64,000 nucleotides of DNA from Paenibacillus curdlanolyticus YK9 (lineage in GTDB: Bacteria; Bacillota; Bacilli; Paenibacillales; Paenibacillaceae), in assembly GCF_000179615.1 (NCBI RefSeq), contig NZ_AEDD01000002.1, forward strand, positions 186,001 to 250,000, in the 5' to 3' direction. How positions within the stretch are numbered: the stretch's first letter is position 1; each line of letters begins with the position of its first letter. The notes beneath the pieces were generated by a model. It had not been told where the DNA came from, did not search any database, and was given only the letters and a program-made list of their open reading frames with translations. The position numbers were made by a program, and so were the translations under genes. This document shows, piece by piece, positions 52,568-63,000 of this stretch.

Positions 52568-52881
52568 ATGAATCCAGAAATTACGGTAAGACGTGCAACT
52601 ATTGCCGATGTAGAGGGTCTCGCGAGGCTAAATCAAGCGTTCAATGGCGGGAGTCTTAGGCCTGCAGTTCAAATCATCGAAAGTATACAAGTAAACAGTG
52701 AAATGATCGTTGTAGCAGAATACCAAGGCACAATCGTTGGATTTGGATGCGCTCAAAGAGTGGAGTAAGAAGTATACACGTGTTGACGGGGAAAAATAAA
52801 GCCGATGCAATTAAAACATACGAGCATTGCAACTATGTAAAACACGATGAGCAACTGTTGAAGAAACGGCTAAGTCATTGA
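52568..52881 (+). pseudogene. GNAT acetyltransferase pseudogene (internal deletion)
   Basis: The first frame (52568-52768) gives a normal GNAT start, ITVRRATIADVEGLARLNQAF, and runs to AEYQGTIVGFGCAQ. The typical GNAT end is found in another frame: VLTGKNKADAIKTYEHCNYV from about 52780, ending at TGA 52879-52881. Together they make about 100 residues where about 150 are expected. The central strand with the acetyl-CoA loop (R/QxxGxG/A) is missing. So the gene has an internal deletion that also shifts the frame. It follows argC by 28 bp. Confidence 0.8.
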
Positions 52882-52992
52882 ACAATCACTGGTTCCATAG
52901 ACCCATATCAAATGAGCAAGGCATTTACTATAATGAGCATGCACGAAATAGGATAACGCTTCCAGACATGCCAATTAAGAAAGGGGTAATTT

Positions 52993-55900
52993 ATGAACGT
53001 CAGCCAACCGATTGTCGGGACAGGCAATCGAAATCTCCACTACGATCTCCGGTTTCTAGGGGACGAAGGACAAGGCGGACCCTATGTCCTCAAAGCAGGA
53101 AATGTCTCCTACCCGCTCGTCGAGCATACCCTTGATTCTCTCAGTGCGAATGGCTTTCATACTGCGTCGGAAGTCCCGCATCCCACTCATTATTGCGCCT
53201 CCGTGCCGCATGATCGTTCTAAGGTGCAGCTTATTCGTGTCTATGGTCCACCTGATGATCAAGGAATTCCCTCGCTTATGGCAACAGCCATCTCCACCTC
53301 TGAAGCTGATAAAGTGTTTTCCGCCGCTGATATTGCAAAATCCATTCTTTTTCTAAATCCTAGCATTACCGTTCTAACAAACGAGCACTCCGATATTATG
53401 CTCAGTCATATGAATGACGTCCCGGCGATCAGCCAAATGGTGTTTATGCTTGAACAGCTCAAGGACAGCTGGAATACGACAAAGCTAGTAGTGGACGATG
53501 ACGGCAAACCGGTCTTGGACAAATCAGGGAAGCCCTACTATACCTACGAGCTGCATCCGTATTTGCTCAATCTAACGGCAGGCGCTGCGGCTGATATTAA
53601 GAAGAAAGCATATAGTGACGAAGCGTTGCGAGGCGTGCGGTGGAATGTTCAACCGGGCGTCAGCCATATTTCAGCGAACCATCAGAATTTGGCCGCAACT
53701 GCCGTGAGCTCGGGTGGCTATCACTATAATCTGAAGGATGGCGGACCGCAATACGGGGTTTCCGTACAAATCGAGAAGCTGACCGACGCGTTCGAGCTCG
53801 ATTTGAGAGTCACCAATTCATACATTCGGCACATGTCGATTTACGCGACCTTCTATAAAGGGAACGGCGTCACTCCAATTGAGATCAATACGGACGATTT
53901 GCTGGCGATTCTAAGGGGAGAAAATCTGACTGACGTGCAGCAATGGATCGATGCGTTAGGAGAAGCGGAGCAGCTCCTCTTGGGAACGAAATCGGTGAAA
54001 TTCATTAGCACGGTAAGCGCGGAGGGCACCTTCCTTGGCGTTCCGGTCAGCGACGCTACCTCCATGATTTCCTTGCAATTGCCGTCTGCTGAGCCGATCG
54101 GCAAACTTCGTCTGTCAATTGGAAGCCTGGGGAACGGGAATTCCCATTCGGATGCAGACCCAGTCGCGGCATGGATCGGGATCGGTGCGACAGCGCTGTT
54201 GGATTTAGTTATTCCTACTATCTCTCTGGTTATGACAGTAGGGACCGAGAGCAGCAAGATGTTCGACACGCTGTTCAAAAAAATCACTTTCATTGCTCCT
54301 ACGGTCTATTCCATCTATACGGTTGTTAAGGATATCATCAATAACTCAAGCAACACAGGCAATGACGTAAGAGATTTTCTTACTTCGTTTGCAGACCGGA
54401 TTGTATCTAAGCTCCTCACAGGGACGGAGTTCGCTGCGGAGCTCGCAGCTATTCTAGCAGCTGAAGAGGTTGAAGAAGCGATTCCCATCATAGGATGGGG
54501 ACTCAAAGCATTAGCGATCGAGGGAACGGTCGTTCAGTTGGCCCAAACGGTTAGCGAAGTGATCACATCGCCGCGTGTCGTCGATTTTGAACTGACTGTA
54601 AGCATGGACGCATCGATCACGCTGGTTCCACTGGCAGAGAATGGACAGCAAGCTGAATTTGCGGCTACCGCATCTTATTATATTGTGACGGCACAATATA
54701 GCGACAATACGACAAGAACGTATAAAGGCGATATTGCGGACCCTAAAGTATCCAGCCTATCGTTCGAGCTGAAGAACATTCCGGTCGGCGGCAAAGTAAC
54801 CTTCTTGGCAGCAATCTATTCGAGTGAAGGCTGGCTGGTTGGCGGAGGAGCGTCTGCACAATTAGACAATGTGCTTACGCCTGGGAAGGAGCAGCTGGTC
54901 GCGTCTGTAACCGTCAAGCAGATGCTATATCCGCTTACGGAGCAAACTACTTACCATCACAGCCAATTGCTTGTGCAACAAAATGGGCGATATTCATGGC
55001 AGCAGACATCCGAAGCACCCAAGGAAACAGCGGAAAACCTCGGCACAGGCGGTACCGGTCATGAATTGGAAAGCTTGGCAGGCATCACGCTGAATTCAAA
55101 CCTTGGCTTGCTCGGCTATACCTGGCAGGCTTCGGGCATGAACATCCCGCCTGTCGATGGAGATGATGGGGACAACCTGCAGCTCTATGCATTCAAAAAC
55201 ATCGCCTATGGACCGGACCCGAATGCCGGCATTATGAATACGCCCAAGGGCTTTAACAAAGCGCCGCTGCTCGCCTATCCTCAGTTCGGGGAAGAAAGCG
55301 GTGCCGCTGTCTATTTCTACTTGGATCCGACAGGCGACACGAAAGACGGCTTCCACCTCAGGCAGATCAAGCCGATCAACGACGCTTCGATCCCGCAGGA
55401 CAGCCCGCAACGAGCATTCGATCTATCGGGCAGCGAGAGCTGGGGCCGATTCAACCTGCTTCCGACATCAATGGCGTATCACTCGAACGGGTACATCGTT
55501 GCCGTGAACCCCGCTTATCCCGTCATGCAAATTTTGCAAGTGCCGTCGAGCGGCCAGCCAGATCAGCAGGCGCCTTGGGCGACGATCAAGCTCGGACCAG
55601 GCACGAGGGAAGGGCTGCTGCTGCAACCGGAGCTAGTAGCGATTGCGCCAAATCAAACGATCTATGTTCTGGAGAAAGGCAATCAGCGCATCCAAGCGTT
55701 CAGCCGCGGGGGCCATCCCGTGTCGGCGTTCACGAACGCTGACCATCCGTATTGGATCAATTTGGTCAATCATGATTCGACGCAAGATATTAAATATCTC
55801 GCGATGAGCGTAGAAATTCAAGGCCACATCTATGTCCTGAGCCAATACGGCAATGGCTATGATGCGAATCAATATTATTTGGACATCTATACGCCAGCAG

Positions 55901-56070
55901 GAAGCCATATGCTCACGCAGCAAGGCTTGGTAGCATCGTCTTTAGCTGTTGATCTATGGCGCAATTTGTATTCGCTTAATTTCCAACAAATCAGCTCTCC
56001 AGCTGGACGAACGGAGCCTTCGGTCAGCGAATGGATTCCGAACACGCCAAGAAAGGAAGGTTCGCAATGA
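52993..56070 (+). CDS. Large NHL-propeller protein with hydrophobic central domain (module copy 2)
   Basis: A 1025-residue paralogue of 6161-9427 with the same order of parts. These are: a beta-rich N-terminus (NLHYDLRFLGDEGQGG); a hydrophobic centre (about residues 388-416 and 480-510, IPTISLVMTVG and EEAIPIIGWGLKALA); a beta-sandwich-like stretch (SSEGWLVGGGAS); and C-terminal propeller repeats (QTIYVLEKGNQRIQAFSRGGHP, GHIYVLSQYGNGYD) ending in GRTEPSVSEWIP. No signal peptide. AAAGGGG precedes ATG 52993; TATAAT at 52929-52934 may be its -10. It overlaps the pentapeptide gene by 4 nt (ATGA). Function unknown; see findings. Confidence 0.8.
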   Translation: MNVSQPIVGTGNRNLHYDLRFLGDEGQGGPYVLKAGNVSYPLVEHTLDSLSANGFHTASEVPHPTHYCASVPHDRSKVQLIRVYGPPDDQGIPSLMATAISTSEADKVFSAADIAKSILFLNPSITVLTNEHSDIMLSHMNDVPAISQMVFMLEQLKDSWNTTKLVVDDDGKPVLDKSGKPYYTYELHPYLLNLTAGAAADIKKKAYSDEALRGVRWNVQPGVSHISANHQNLAATAVSSGGYHYNLKDGGPQYGVSVQIEKLTDAFELDLRVTNSYIRHMSIYATFYKGNGVTPIEINTDDLLAILRGENLTDVQQWIDALGEAEQLLLGTKSVKFISTVSAEGTFLGVPVSDATSMISLQLPSAEPIGKLRLSIGSLGNGNSHSDADPVAAWIGIGATALLDLVIPTISLVMTVGTESSKMFDTLFKKITFIAPTVYSIYTVVKDIINNSSNTGNDVRDFLTSFADRIVSKLLTGTEFAAELAAILAAEEVEEAIPIIGWGLKALAIEGTVVQLAQTVSEVITSPRVVDFELTVSMDASITLVPLAENGQQAEFAATASYYIVTAQYSDNTTRTYKGDIADPKVSSLSFELKNIPVGGKVTFLAAIYSSEGWLVGGGASAQLDNVLTPGKEQLVASVTVKQMLYPLTEQTTYHHSQLLVQQNGRYSWQQTSEAPKETAENLGTGGTGHELESLAGITLNSNLGLLGYTWQASGMNIPPVDGDDGDNLQLYAFKNIAYGPDPNAGIMNTPKGFNKAPLLAYPQFGEESGAAVYFYLDPTGDTKDGFHLRQIKPINDASIPQDSPQRAFDLSGSESWGRFNLLPTSMAYHSNGYIVAVNPAYPVMQILQVPSSGQPDQQAPWATIKLGPGTREGLLLQPELVAIAPNQTIYVLEKGNQRIQAFSRGGHPVSAFTNADHPYWINLVNHDSTQDIKYLAMSVEIQGHIYVLSQYGNGYDANQYYLDIYTPAGSHMLTQQGLVASSLAVDLWRNLYSLNFQQISSPAGRTEPSVSEWIPNTPRKEGSQ

Positions 56071-57947
56071 ACCCTATCACAAAATGGAGTTTATATACGT
56101 CGCCATACGGATACGCGGGGAGCTATTATTCCCAATTAGGCTATGCGGGCGGTTTGGCTGTCATATGTGCGGGCAATAATGCCAACAACTATGAATATGA
56201 AATCTATAACTTGGGCGGCGGGGTGGTCGCGCTCAAGGATACGAAAACAAACTGGTATTGGAACAGCCATTATAATGACAATATGATGTTATGGTTAAAT
56301 ATCGATCATAATTTTACGTCCGATCAAATCGGAGACGAGCAGAAGTTCAAGCTTATTAATCGCGGGCATGGCGAAGTCGCGTTTCAATGCGCAGCAGGGC
56401 ATCTCGCCGGACAGTATATCCAAGTGACGAATGAGGGTTGGTATCCGGTCAACTGGGGTTTCGGGAAAGCGACGGTCGGCATAGGGCACGAAACCAAGTT
56501 CAAGGTGGAAGGCGATCTGCTGCCGATCCTGATCGTTACGAATTCAGCGCGGGATCTCGATCTATCCGGCAAAGACCTATCCGGTTTGAACCTCGACAAC
56601 GCCGATCTGACCAACGCTGTTTTCCGCAATGCCAATTTTAGCCGAGTCCAATCGTTTCAAAATGCGCAATTTGTTTACGCCAATTTGCAGCAAGCAAATT
56701 TTGACGGCTTGAGCTTGCATGGCGCGAACTTCACGCATGCGGATTTCACCGGGACGAATCTAACGAAAATATTGCCGTCGTCTGCCCAGCTCTCCTCAGC
56801 TATACTTGCTGGGGCAAACCTGACTGGCGTTAATCTTTCCACGTCTAATCTGACGAACGCGAATTTGACTGGCGCGATTTTGGATGGTGCCAATCTGAGC
56901 GGAGCGGACTTGTCAGGCGCTGACCTGACGGGCGCATCTTTGATCAATACGATATTTGACGGCGCGATCATGCATCATACGAAGTTTATCCGTTGTGACC
57001 TGACATCGGCTTCCTTCAGCTATCCGCCTGATTTTACTCGTGCCGAGAATGACCGCACTACGTTCCTACAGGCTACCGTGCCTTATAAGCTACTAGGCAG
57101 CAATTGGTCCTATTTGGATTTGTCCGATGCGAAGATTACAGGCATTCCGGAATCGATAGCGAACTTGAACGCGGATTACGCGCTGCTGCCTGATGGCCTT
57201 GATTTAAGCAAAAAAGACCTTCGAGGCGCCTCCTTCAAAGGCAGCCGGATGTATGAGCTTCAGCTTCAGCAAGCCAACTTGGAGAAGGCTCAGCTTGCGC
57301 ATGCAAAGCTGAAAGGAGCAAAGCTGATCGGCGCCAATCTGACGCTCGCCAATCTGGACAGCGCATATCTTATATCGGAGAGCAAGTCCCGGGTGCTGAA
57401 AGATTCGAACAAGATTGAAGCCGCTGTCTTATCGGAAGCTTTCATGATCAATACGAATCTCACCGGTGCATTCTGCGATGGCGTTGACTTCTCCGGCGCT
57501 TTGTTCTTCACCTATGCGGGAATTGATCCTGATAAAACAGCGACCGCGAAGGGCGCAACGATGAATCAAGCCAAATTCAACAAAGCGATATTGATTCAAG
57601 CGGAATTTGATGGCACCCAACAGGGGGGCAGCAATTTTAGCGAAGCGACAATGGTTGGGGCCAGCTTTAAGCAGGCGCAATTGATTCCAGCCTCGCAGCC
57701 GCCTAATCCGGATGCAAGCTTTTATGGCGCTGATATACGCGGGGTAGACTGCACTGGCGCAAACATGGATGGGCTCGATTTGCGATCTGTGAAAGTATCT
57801 GTAGAAGCGGGCGAATTTAGCAATGTGTATAAGGATTTCTACGGAAATCCCATCCCGGTTATCGTCAATTATTCGGTTTCGGTATTAGGCAACACGACAA
57901 GCGGCACCACATGTCCCGATGGCTCCAAAGGGCCTTGCCATCTGTAG
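56067..57947 (+). CDS. Pentapeptide-repeat protein with N-terminal beta-trefoil-like domain (module copy 2)
   Basis: A 626-residue paralogue of 9440-11431. The first ~160 residues look lectin- or trefoil-like (EIYNLGGGVVALKDTKTNWYW; EVAFQCAAGHLAGQYIQV). From about residue 164 come dense pentapeptides (LDLSGKDLSGLNLDNADLT, ANLSGADLSGADLTGASL). The interruption VPYKLLGSNWSYLDLSDAKI and the C-terminal CPDGSKGPC match copy 1. AAAGGAAGG precedes ATG 56067, which overlaps the preceding stop, so the two proteins are made together. A right-handed beta-helix is the expected fold. No signal peptide. Confidence 0.88.
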   Translation: MNPITKWSLYTSPYGYAGSYYSQLGYAGGLAVICAGNNANNYEYEIYNLGGGVVALKDTKTNWYWNSHYNDNMMLWLNIDHNFTSDQIGDEQKFKLINRGHGEVAFQCAAGHLAGQYIQVTNEGWYPVNWGFGKATVGIGHETKFKVEGDLLPILIVTNSARDLDLSGKDLSGLNLDNADLTNAVFRNANFSRVQSFQNAQFVYANLQQANFDGLSLHGANFTHADFTGTNLTKILPSSAQLSSAILAGANLTGVNLSTSNLTNANLTGAILDGANLSGADLSGADLTGASLINTIFDGAIMHHTKFIRCDLTSASFSYPPDFTRAENDRTTFLQATVPYKLLGSNWSYLDLSDAKITGIPESIANLNADYALLPDGLDLSKKDLRGASFKGSRMYELQLQQANLEKAQLAHAKLKGAKLIGANLTLANLDSAYLISESKSRVLKDSNKIEAAVLSEAFMINTNLTGAFCDGVDFSGALFFTYAGIDPDKTATAKGATMNQAKFNKAILIQAEFDGTQQGGSNFSEATMVGASFKQAQLIPASQPPNPDASFYGADIRGVDCTGANMDGLDLRSVKVSVEAGEFSNVYKDFYGNPIPVIVNYSVSVLGNTTSGTTCPDGSKGPCHL

Positions 57948-57997
57948 TTGACAGAGGCAATTCATGCATGCTGGGATGCCGCAATCTTTCGTACAAC

Positions 57998-58045
57998 AAA
58001 ACAGGAAGCTGCGATCCATTAGGGCGCAGCTTCCTGTTTTTATAC
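57998..58045. terminator. Bidirectional terminator
   Basis: AAAACAGGAAGCTGCG (57998-58013) pairs perfectly with CGCAGCTTCCTGTTTT (58025-58040). It closes the second module and the opposing glucanase gene. Confidence 0.93.
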
Positions 58046-58071
58046 TCATTTTAAGCTAATTATCCGTGCTT

Positions 58072-59316
58072 CTACAATTTAACCAGCGTCCATTTTTGCG
58101 CGCCAGTGCCGTTGTCCGTCCAGATCTGGACGTTCGTTCCGTCGGCAGTGCCTGAAGCAGAGACATCAAGTGCCTTGCCGCTATTTGCATTTATAAGCTT
58201 ATAGCTGCCGTCTCCGTTCTGGACGACACTCCATTTTTGCGCGCCGTTGCCCAAATCGGTCCAGGCTTGAACATTGGTGCCGTCGGCTGTCCCGGACCCC
58301 GATACGTCAAGCGCAAGCCCGCTGTTCACGTTAATCAATTTGTAGGTTCCGTCAGCGTTTTGATACAGCGTCCATTTTTGAGCAGCGGTTCCGTTATCCG
58401 ACCAGATTTGAACATTCGTGCCCGGTGCCGTACCAGCGGATGCAACGTCCAATGCTTTGCCGCTCGTGACGTTAATCAATTTGTACGTACCGCCATTGAC
58501 GATGCTAGAGGAAGGAGGAGGAGTGCCGCCGTCTTGGTAGACTCGCACATAATCGACATACATTTTGGCAGGGAAGACGGTTGAGCCGTCAGGCGAGCCT
58601 GGCCAGTTCCCACCAACGGCCATATTCAGCAGGATGAAATGCTCCTTATGGAATTCTTCAGTCGAATTGATGTTGTTCGCAATGTTGGCTTCCTTGAATT
58701 GAACGCCGTCGATGAACCACTTGATCGCGCTCGAAGTCCATTCGATGGAATACACATGATATTGCGTCACATCGACCGCTTGGCTTGCGCCGCCGTAGGA
58801 AGCATGGCCGTTAGCGTCCCAATGGATGAAGCCATTCGTATTGTTCTCGTTGTTGACATGCTCCATGATATCGATTTCGCCGCTCTTAGGCCAGCCTACC
58901 GTTCCGATATCCGCGCCAAGCGTCCAAAATGCAGGCCACAAGCCTTGGCCCTTCGGCATTTTGATTCGCGCTTCGATTTTGCCGTATTTAAAGCTTTTCT
59001 TTCCTTGCGATTTCAAACGGGCCGACGTATAGTTCATGCCGCCGTACGATTCTTTTCTTGCCTCGATGACCAAATTGCCGCTTTCGATCCTTGCGTTTTC
59101 CGAACGATTCGTATAGTATTCCAACTCATTGTTGCCCCAGCCGCCGCCGCCAGTCTCGAACGACCAATTGTTCCCGTCGATCCCGGTCCCGTTGAATTCA
59201 TCGCTCCATACGAGATTATAGGCTGCATTCGCAGTCGAAATGGGGATTAGCGTAACGACAAGAGAGAGGATCATAATAAAAATAAACGATTTCGGGCCTT
59301 TAACTAAACGTTTCAT
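58072..59316 (-). CDS. Secreted GH16 beta-1,3-glucanase (laminarinase) with C-terminal ricin-type CBM13
   Basis: A 414-residue secreted enzyme: signal peptide with [15 protein letters not shown] and the likely cleavage after TANA (about residue 32). The GH16 domain runs to about residue 265 with the catalytic GEIDIMEHV (two Glu) and WPAFWTLG. A Pro/Ser linker follows, then a beta-trefoil CBM13 of three closely similar repeats, each with the [14 protein letters not shown] and AQKWTL pattern. It likely cuts beta-1,3- or mixed-link glucans of fungi, algae or plants outside the cell. AAGGAGG precedes ATG 59316. Transcribed against the toxin-like genes on both sides. Confidence 0.95.
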   Translation of the reverse strand: MKRLVKGPKSFIFIMILSLVVTLIPISTANAAYNLVWSDEFNGTGIDGNNWSFETGGGGWGNNELEYYTNRSENARIESGNLVIEARKESYGGMNYTSARLKSQGKKSFKYGKIEARIKMPKGQGLWPAFWTLGADIGTVGWPKSGEIDIMEHVNNENNTNGFIHWDANGHASYGGASQAVDVTQYHVYSIEWTSSAIKWFIDGVQFKEANIANNINSTEEFHKEHFILLNMAVGGNWPGSPDGSTVFPAKMYVDYVRVYQDGGTPPPSSSIVNGGTYKLINVTSGKALDVASAGTAPGTNVQIWSDNGTAAQKWTLYQNADGTYKLINVNSGLALDVSGSGTADGTNVQAWTDLGNGAQKWSVVQNGDGSYKLINANSGKALDVSASGTADGTNVQIWTDNGTGAQKWTLVKL

Positions 59317-59608
59317 AATTAGCCTCCTTAAGGATTATGGCAAATCGTTATGAGGTATGTCGTCGTTGAAAGGACTACCCAACTCACCTCCTTCACAAAA
59401 TTAAATCGTTTTCATTATGGGTGAAGCGCTTACATGGAAGAGTTTAACATGAGAAATGTGCGGTTCAAAATAGGAATCCAAACCTAATGTTAAACGTTTT
59501 CGAAATAAGCCATTCGAACTGCTTCGTGTCGAATTGTCGAAGCTGAATAAGTTAAGCGAAATCCACCATAATAGTCAAGTACACCCAGCGAAAGAATGGA
59601 GGATAAGC
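59317..59608. other. Divergent regulatory region of the glucanase and the 60-residue gene
   Basis: Two stretches here, AAATCGTTTTCA (59404-59415) and GAAGCGCTTACA (59423-59434), resemble catabolite-response elements with two mismatches each. A further AAACGTTTTCG near 59493 is weaker. They could make glucanase expression carbon-dependent. I see no clear -35/-10 pair. Confidence 0.35.
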
Positions 59609-59791
59609 ATGCTTGATAATCTCGAAAGCCATTATGATTGCGCGAATGCGAGCGATGATCTGCATCAACTGAAGCAAGAGCTGGAATCGCTTCGCGGCCA
59701 GCACGCACAAGGCAAAGAGTCACAGGAAGCGATCAATCGGCTAGAGAATCAAATCTCGTTCATCTTAAACAAATGCGACATCAATCATTAG
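59609..59791 (+). CDS. Small hypothetical coiled-coil protein
   Basis: A 60-residue, charged, helical protein (LHQLKQELESLRGQHAQGKE and EAINRLENQISFILNKC form heptad-like patterns). GGAGGATAAGC precedes ATG 59609, and a good terminator follows, so it is a plausible monocistronic gene. An in-frame ATG at 59534 would add 25 residues without a ribosome site. Family not recognised. Confidence 0.6.
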   Translation: MLDNLESHYDCANASDDLHQLKQELESLRGQHAQGKESQEAINRLENQISFILNKCDINH

Positions 59792-59806
59792 TCCGCAATT
59801 CAAGCA

Positions 59807-59833
59807 AAAAGCCGCGTTCAACGCGGCTTTTTT
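59807..59833 (+). terminator. Rho-independent terminator after the small coiled-coil gene
   Basis: AAAGCCGCGT and ACGCGGCTTT form a perfect stem with a two-base loop, followed by a T run. Confidence 0.9.
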
Positions 59834-60023
59834 ATTTGCGCGGGATCTACATGACGGACACGAGCGTAATAGCATATTTCCTTTACGAAATCATACAATA
59901 CAAAGGCCCTATACACTGAATACGCTTTCTGTTATATTTACTCTGATAAAATATGGATTTTTGCCGAATTGTGTAAAGTTTGCTCGAATTAACGGTCTGA
60001 TCTGACGGTATGGGAGGGAACTA

Positions 60024-63000
60024 ATGCAAAGCAAGTCATGGAATAGCGAGCAAGAGCGTTCCGAGCCTTTTTCCAAATCAGAGCTTTCGCTTCCGAAAGG
60101 GGGAGGAGCGGTTCGCGGCATTGGCGAGACGTTCGAGCCGGATTTATTTACAGGCAGCATGCACATGAGCATCCCCATTTATGCATCGCCCTGCCGGGAG
60201 TTTGAGCCGGAGCTGAAGCTTCAATATAGCTCGGGAAGCGGCAATGGCGTGTACGGACTGGGGTTCTCGTTATCGGCTTCATCCATTTCCAGACGAACGG
60301 ATACCGGCATACCAACGTACGACAGCACCGATCGATTTTTGCTGGACGGCGAAGAAATCATTCCGAAGCTTGATTCTGCCAGCTTGAAGCCTTTGACTCG
60401 AACCGAACAGGACGGGGAGCAAAGCTGGACAATATCCGAGTATATGCACCGCATGGAAGGTTCTTTTGCAAAGATCGAATTTTGGCAGTCTGTCTCAGCC
60501 TCCTATTGGAGGATCATTTCCAGCAATAATATTTGCTCGATCTATGGTCAAAGCGCTACCGCGCGAGTGGCGGATCCAGAGCGCCCTGTAAACGTGTTTC
60601 AATGGAACGTAGAGCAGGAAACCGATGCGAAGGGCAATAAGCGCGTTTATACCTATGTGACCGAAAATCAAGACAATGTTCCGAATTCGCTGTCCGAGCA
60701 AAATCGACAACCGTCGGCAGCGGTTTATTTGCAACGTATTCAGTATGGCAATTATATCGATGCGAATAAGGAAGAGAAATTTGCGTTTCAGCTTGTGCTA
60801 GATTACGGCGAATATGAGCTTTCGCTAGATTCGCTTAATCAAGCCGGCTGCAAACCATACGTTCCGCAAACCACATGGCCAGCACGCGCTGACGCCTTCT
60901 CCACTTACCGAAGCGGCTTCGAAGTGCGCATGCATCGCATTTGCCGACAGATTCTGATGTTCCATCAGTTTGCAGAGCTGGGCGCGGAGCCTTGCCTTGT
61001 TCGAATGACGCGATTCAATTATGCAATCGATCCGCTAGCAAAGCTGAATCGACTCGCTTCGGTCGAAATGATTGGCTGCCAAAAGCAAGAGGACGGACGT
61101 TATCGTACGCTTTCCACACCACCCTTGGCGTTTACATATGAAACTTTTGAGCCTGACAAACAAGCCTTTCGTCTCCTGCAGACGGAGGACGGGTATACGA
61201 TCCCCGGCTATTTGGATGGCTCCTCCTACGAATTCACCGACTTATATGGCGAAGGCTTATCGGGCATTTTGCAAGTTGGCGCAAATTCGGCTATCTATTG
61301 GGAACCGCTTGGGGACGGCGTCTATCAAAACGCCACAACTGCTGAACAATTTCCATTAACGGACGGTTCGGCTCCTGAATCGCGGTCCTATACGCTAACG
61401 AGCTTGAATGGCGATGGCGTTATGGATCTGATCGTGACCGATTCGCAGTGGGCGGGCTTCTATGCAACGGAGTATGGGCGCTCCTGGAACGGCCTGCAGT
61501 CGTTCACTAGCTTTCCGCTTGAATATTTACAAAGCCCGTTCCCGAAAGAAATGTCGGACATGCAAGGAGACGGCGTGCCGGACTTGGTCGTCTTCGAGGA
61601 TCGTCAAATCAAAATATATCCTTCCATAAATGAAGAAGGATATGGCAATCCCATTAGCGCCGAATATGCTGAACGCGATTCCGCGCATTTTCCGCTTGGC
61701 TCGACAGACAGCGCGAAGGAAATCGTCACATTTGCCGATTTCATCGGCGACGGACTCTCGCATCGGGTCCGGATTCGCAACGGCAGCGTCGAGTGCTGGC
61801 CCAGTCTCGGATATGGACGATTCGCATCCGTCATCCGAATGGAGCAAGCGCCGTATTTCGACGACAGCTTCAATGCTTCGCGGCTGTTTTTAGGCGATTT
61901 GAGCGGCTCGGGGTTAACGGATCTCGTCTATGTTTATCCGGATCGTGCGGATGTTTACCTGAATCAGGGCGGAAATGCGTTCAGCCCGCCGATATCGGTC
62001 TTCTTGCCCGAGTTCTTCGGCGAAGTGGATCGTATCCAGTTGGCTGACATCCTCGGCAACGGGTGCCAATGCTTGCTCTTCACGAAGGTTAGCACGGAAT
62101 CGGTCAAGCATTATTATTATGACTTCTCCGGCGGGCATAAGCCGAACCTGCTGATCCGTACCGATAATGGCATCGGCGCAATAACGGATATTAGCTATGC
62201 GAGCTCCGTCCAGTTTTATATGGAAGATAAGCGGGCGGGACAACGCTGGGAGACGATTCTACCATTCCCCGTGCATGTGGTAGAGCAGGTCCGTTTGACA
62301 GAGGCGTGCTCAGGCAACCAATTCGTTACAAGCTATAAGTATCATGAGGGGTATTACGACCCGGTAGAGAAGGAATTTAGAGGCTTCGGTTACGTTGAGC
62401 AATGGGATGCAGAGGAGGGTTCAGCCGAATCCGACTGGCCAGAGACCGCGCCTGTTTACTGGAAGAGATGGTTCCATACCGGGTCAGCTCGTCATTCAAC
62501 GACTTTATCCCGTCACTTCCAAGAGCAGTATTACAAGCAGGACGCGCTCGCTTATGCAATGCCCGACAGCCAGCTGGACGAAGCACTGCGCGGTACTGAC
62601 GGGGAAACGCTTCGGCAATGTTATGTTGCATTGAAAGGGCTTCCACTGCGTGAAGAGGTATACGGCTTAGACCAGCCGGGCGGACAATCTGAGCACCCGT
62701 ATACGGTGAACGAAACCAATTATGCCGTGAAGCTTGTTCAAGGACGGGAGGCTGGGCTGTTTGCCTCGCTCTTGGTGCAATCCAGCGAGTCGATCGACTA
62801 TCAATATGAGCGTGACCCTAGCGATCCGCGCATGAGCCATGAGATGGTGGTGGAAACGGATGCCTATGGGCATGTGACCAAAGCGATTCAAATCCATTAC
62901 CCGCGCCGTCAAGCGCAGCCATTAGCACTGCCCGAACAGCAGCAGGTACAGGTTTTGCTTCACGTGAAATCCTATGCCAATGAAACGGAAGCGTATCGCA

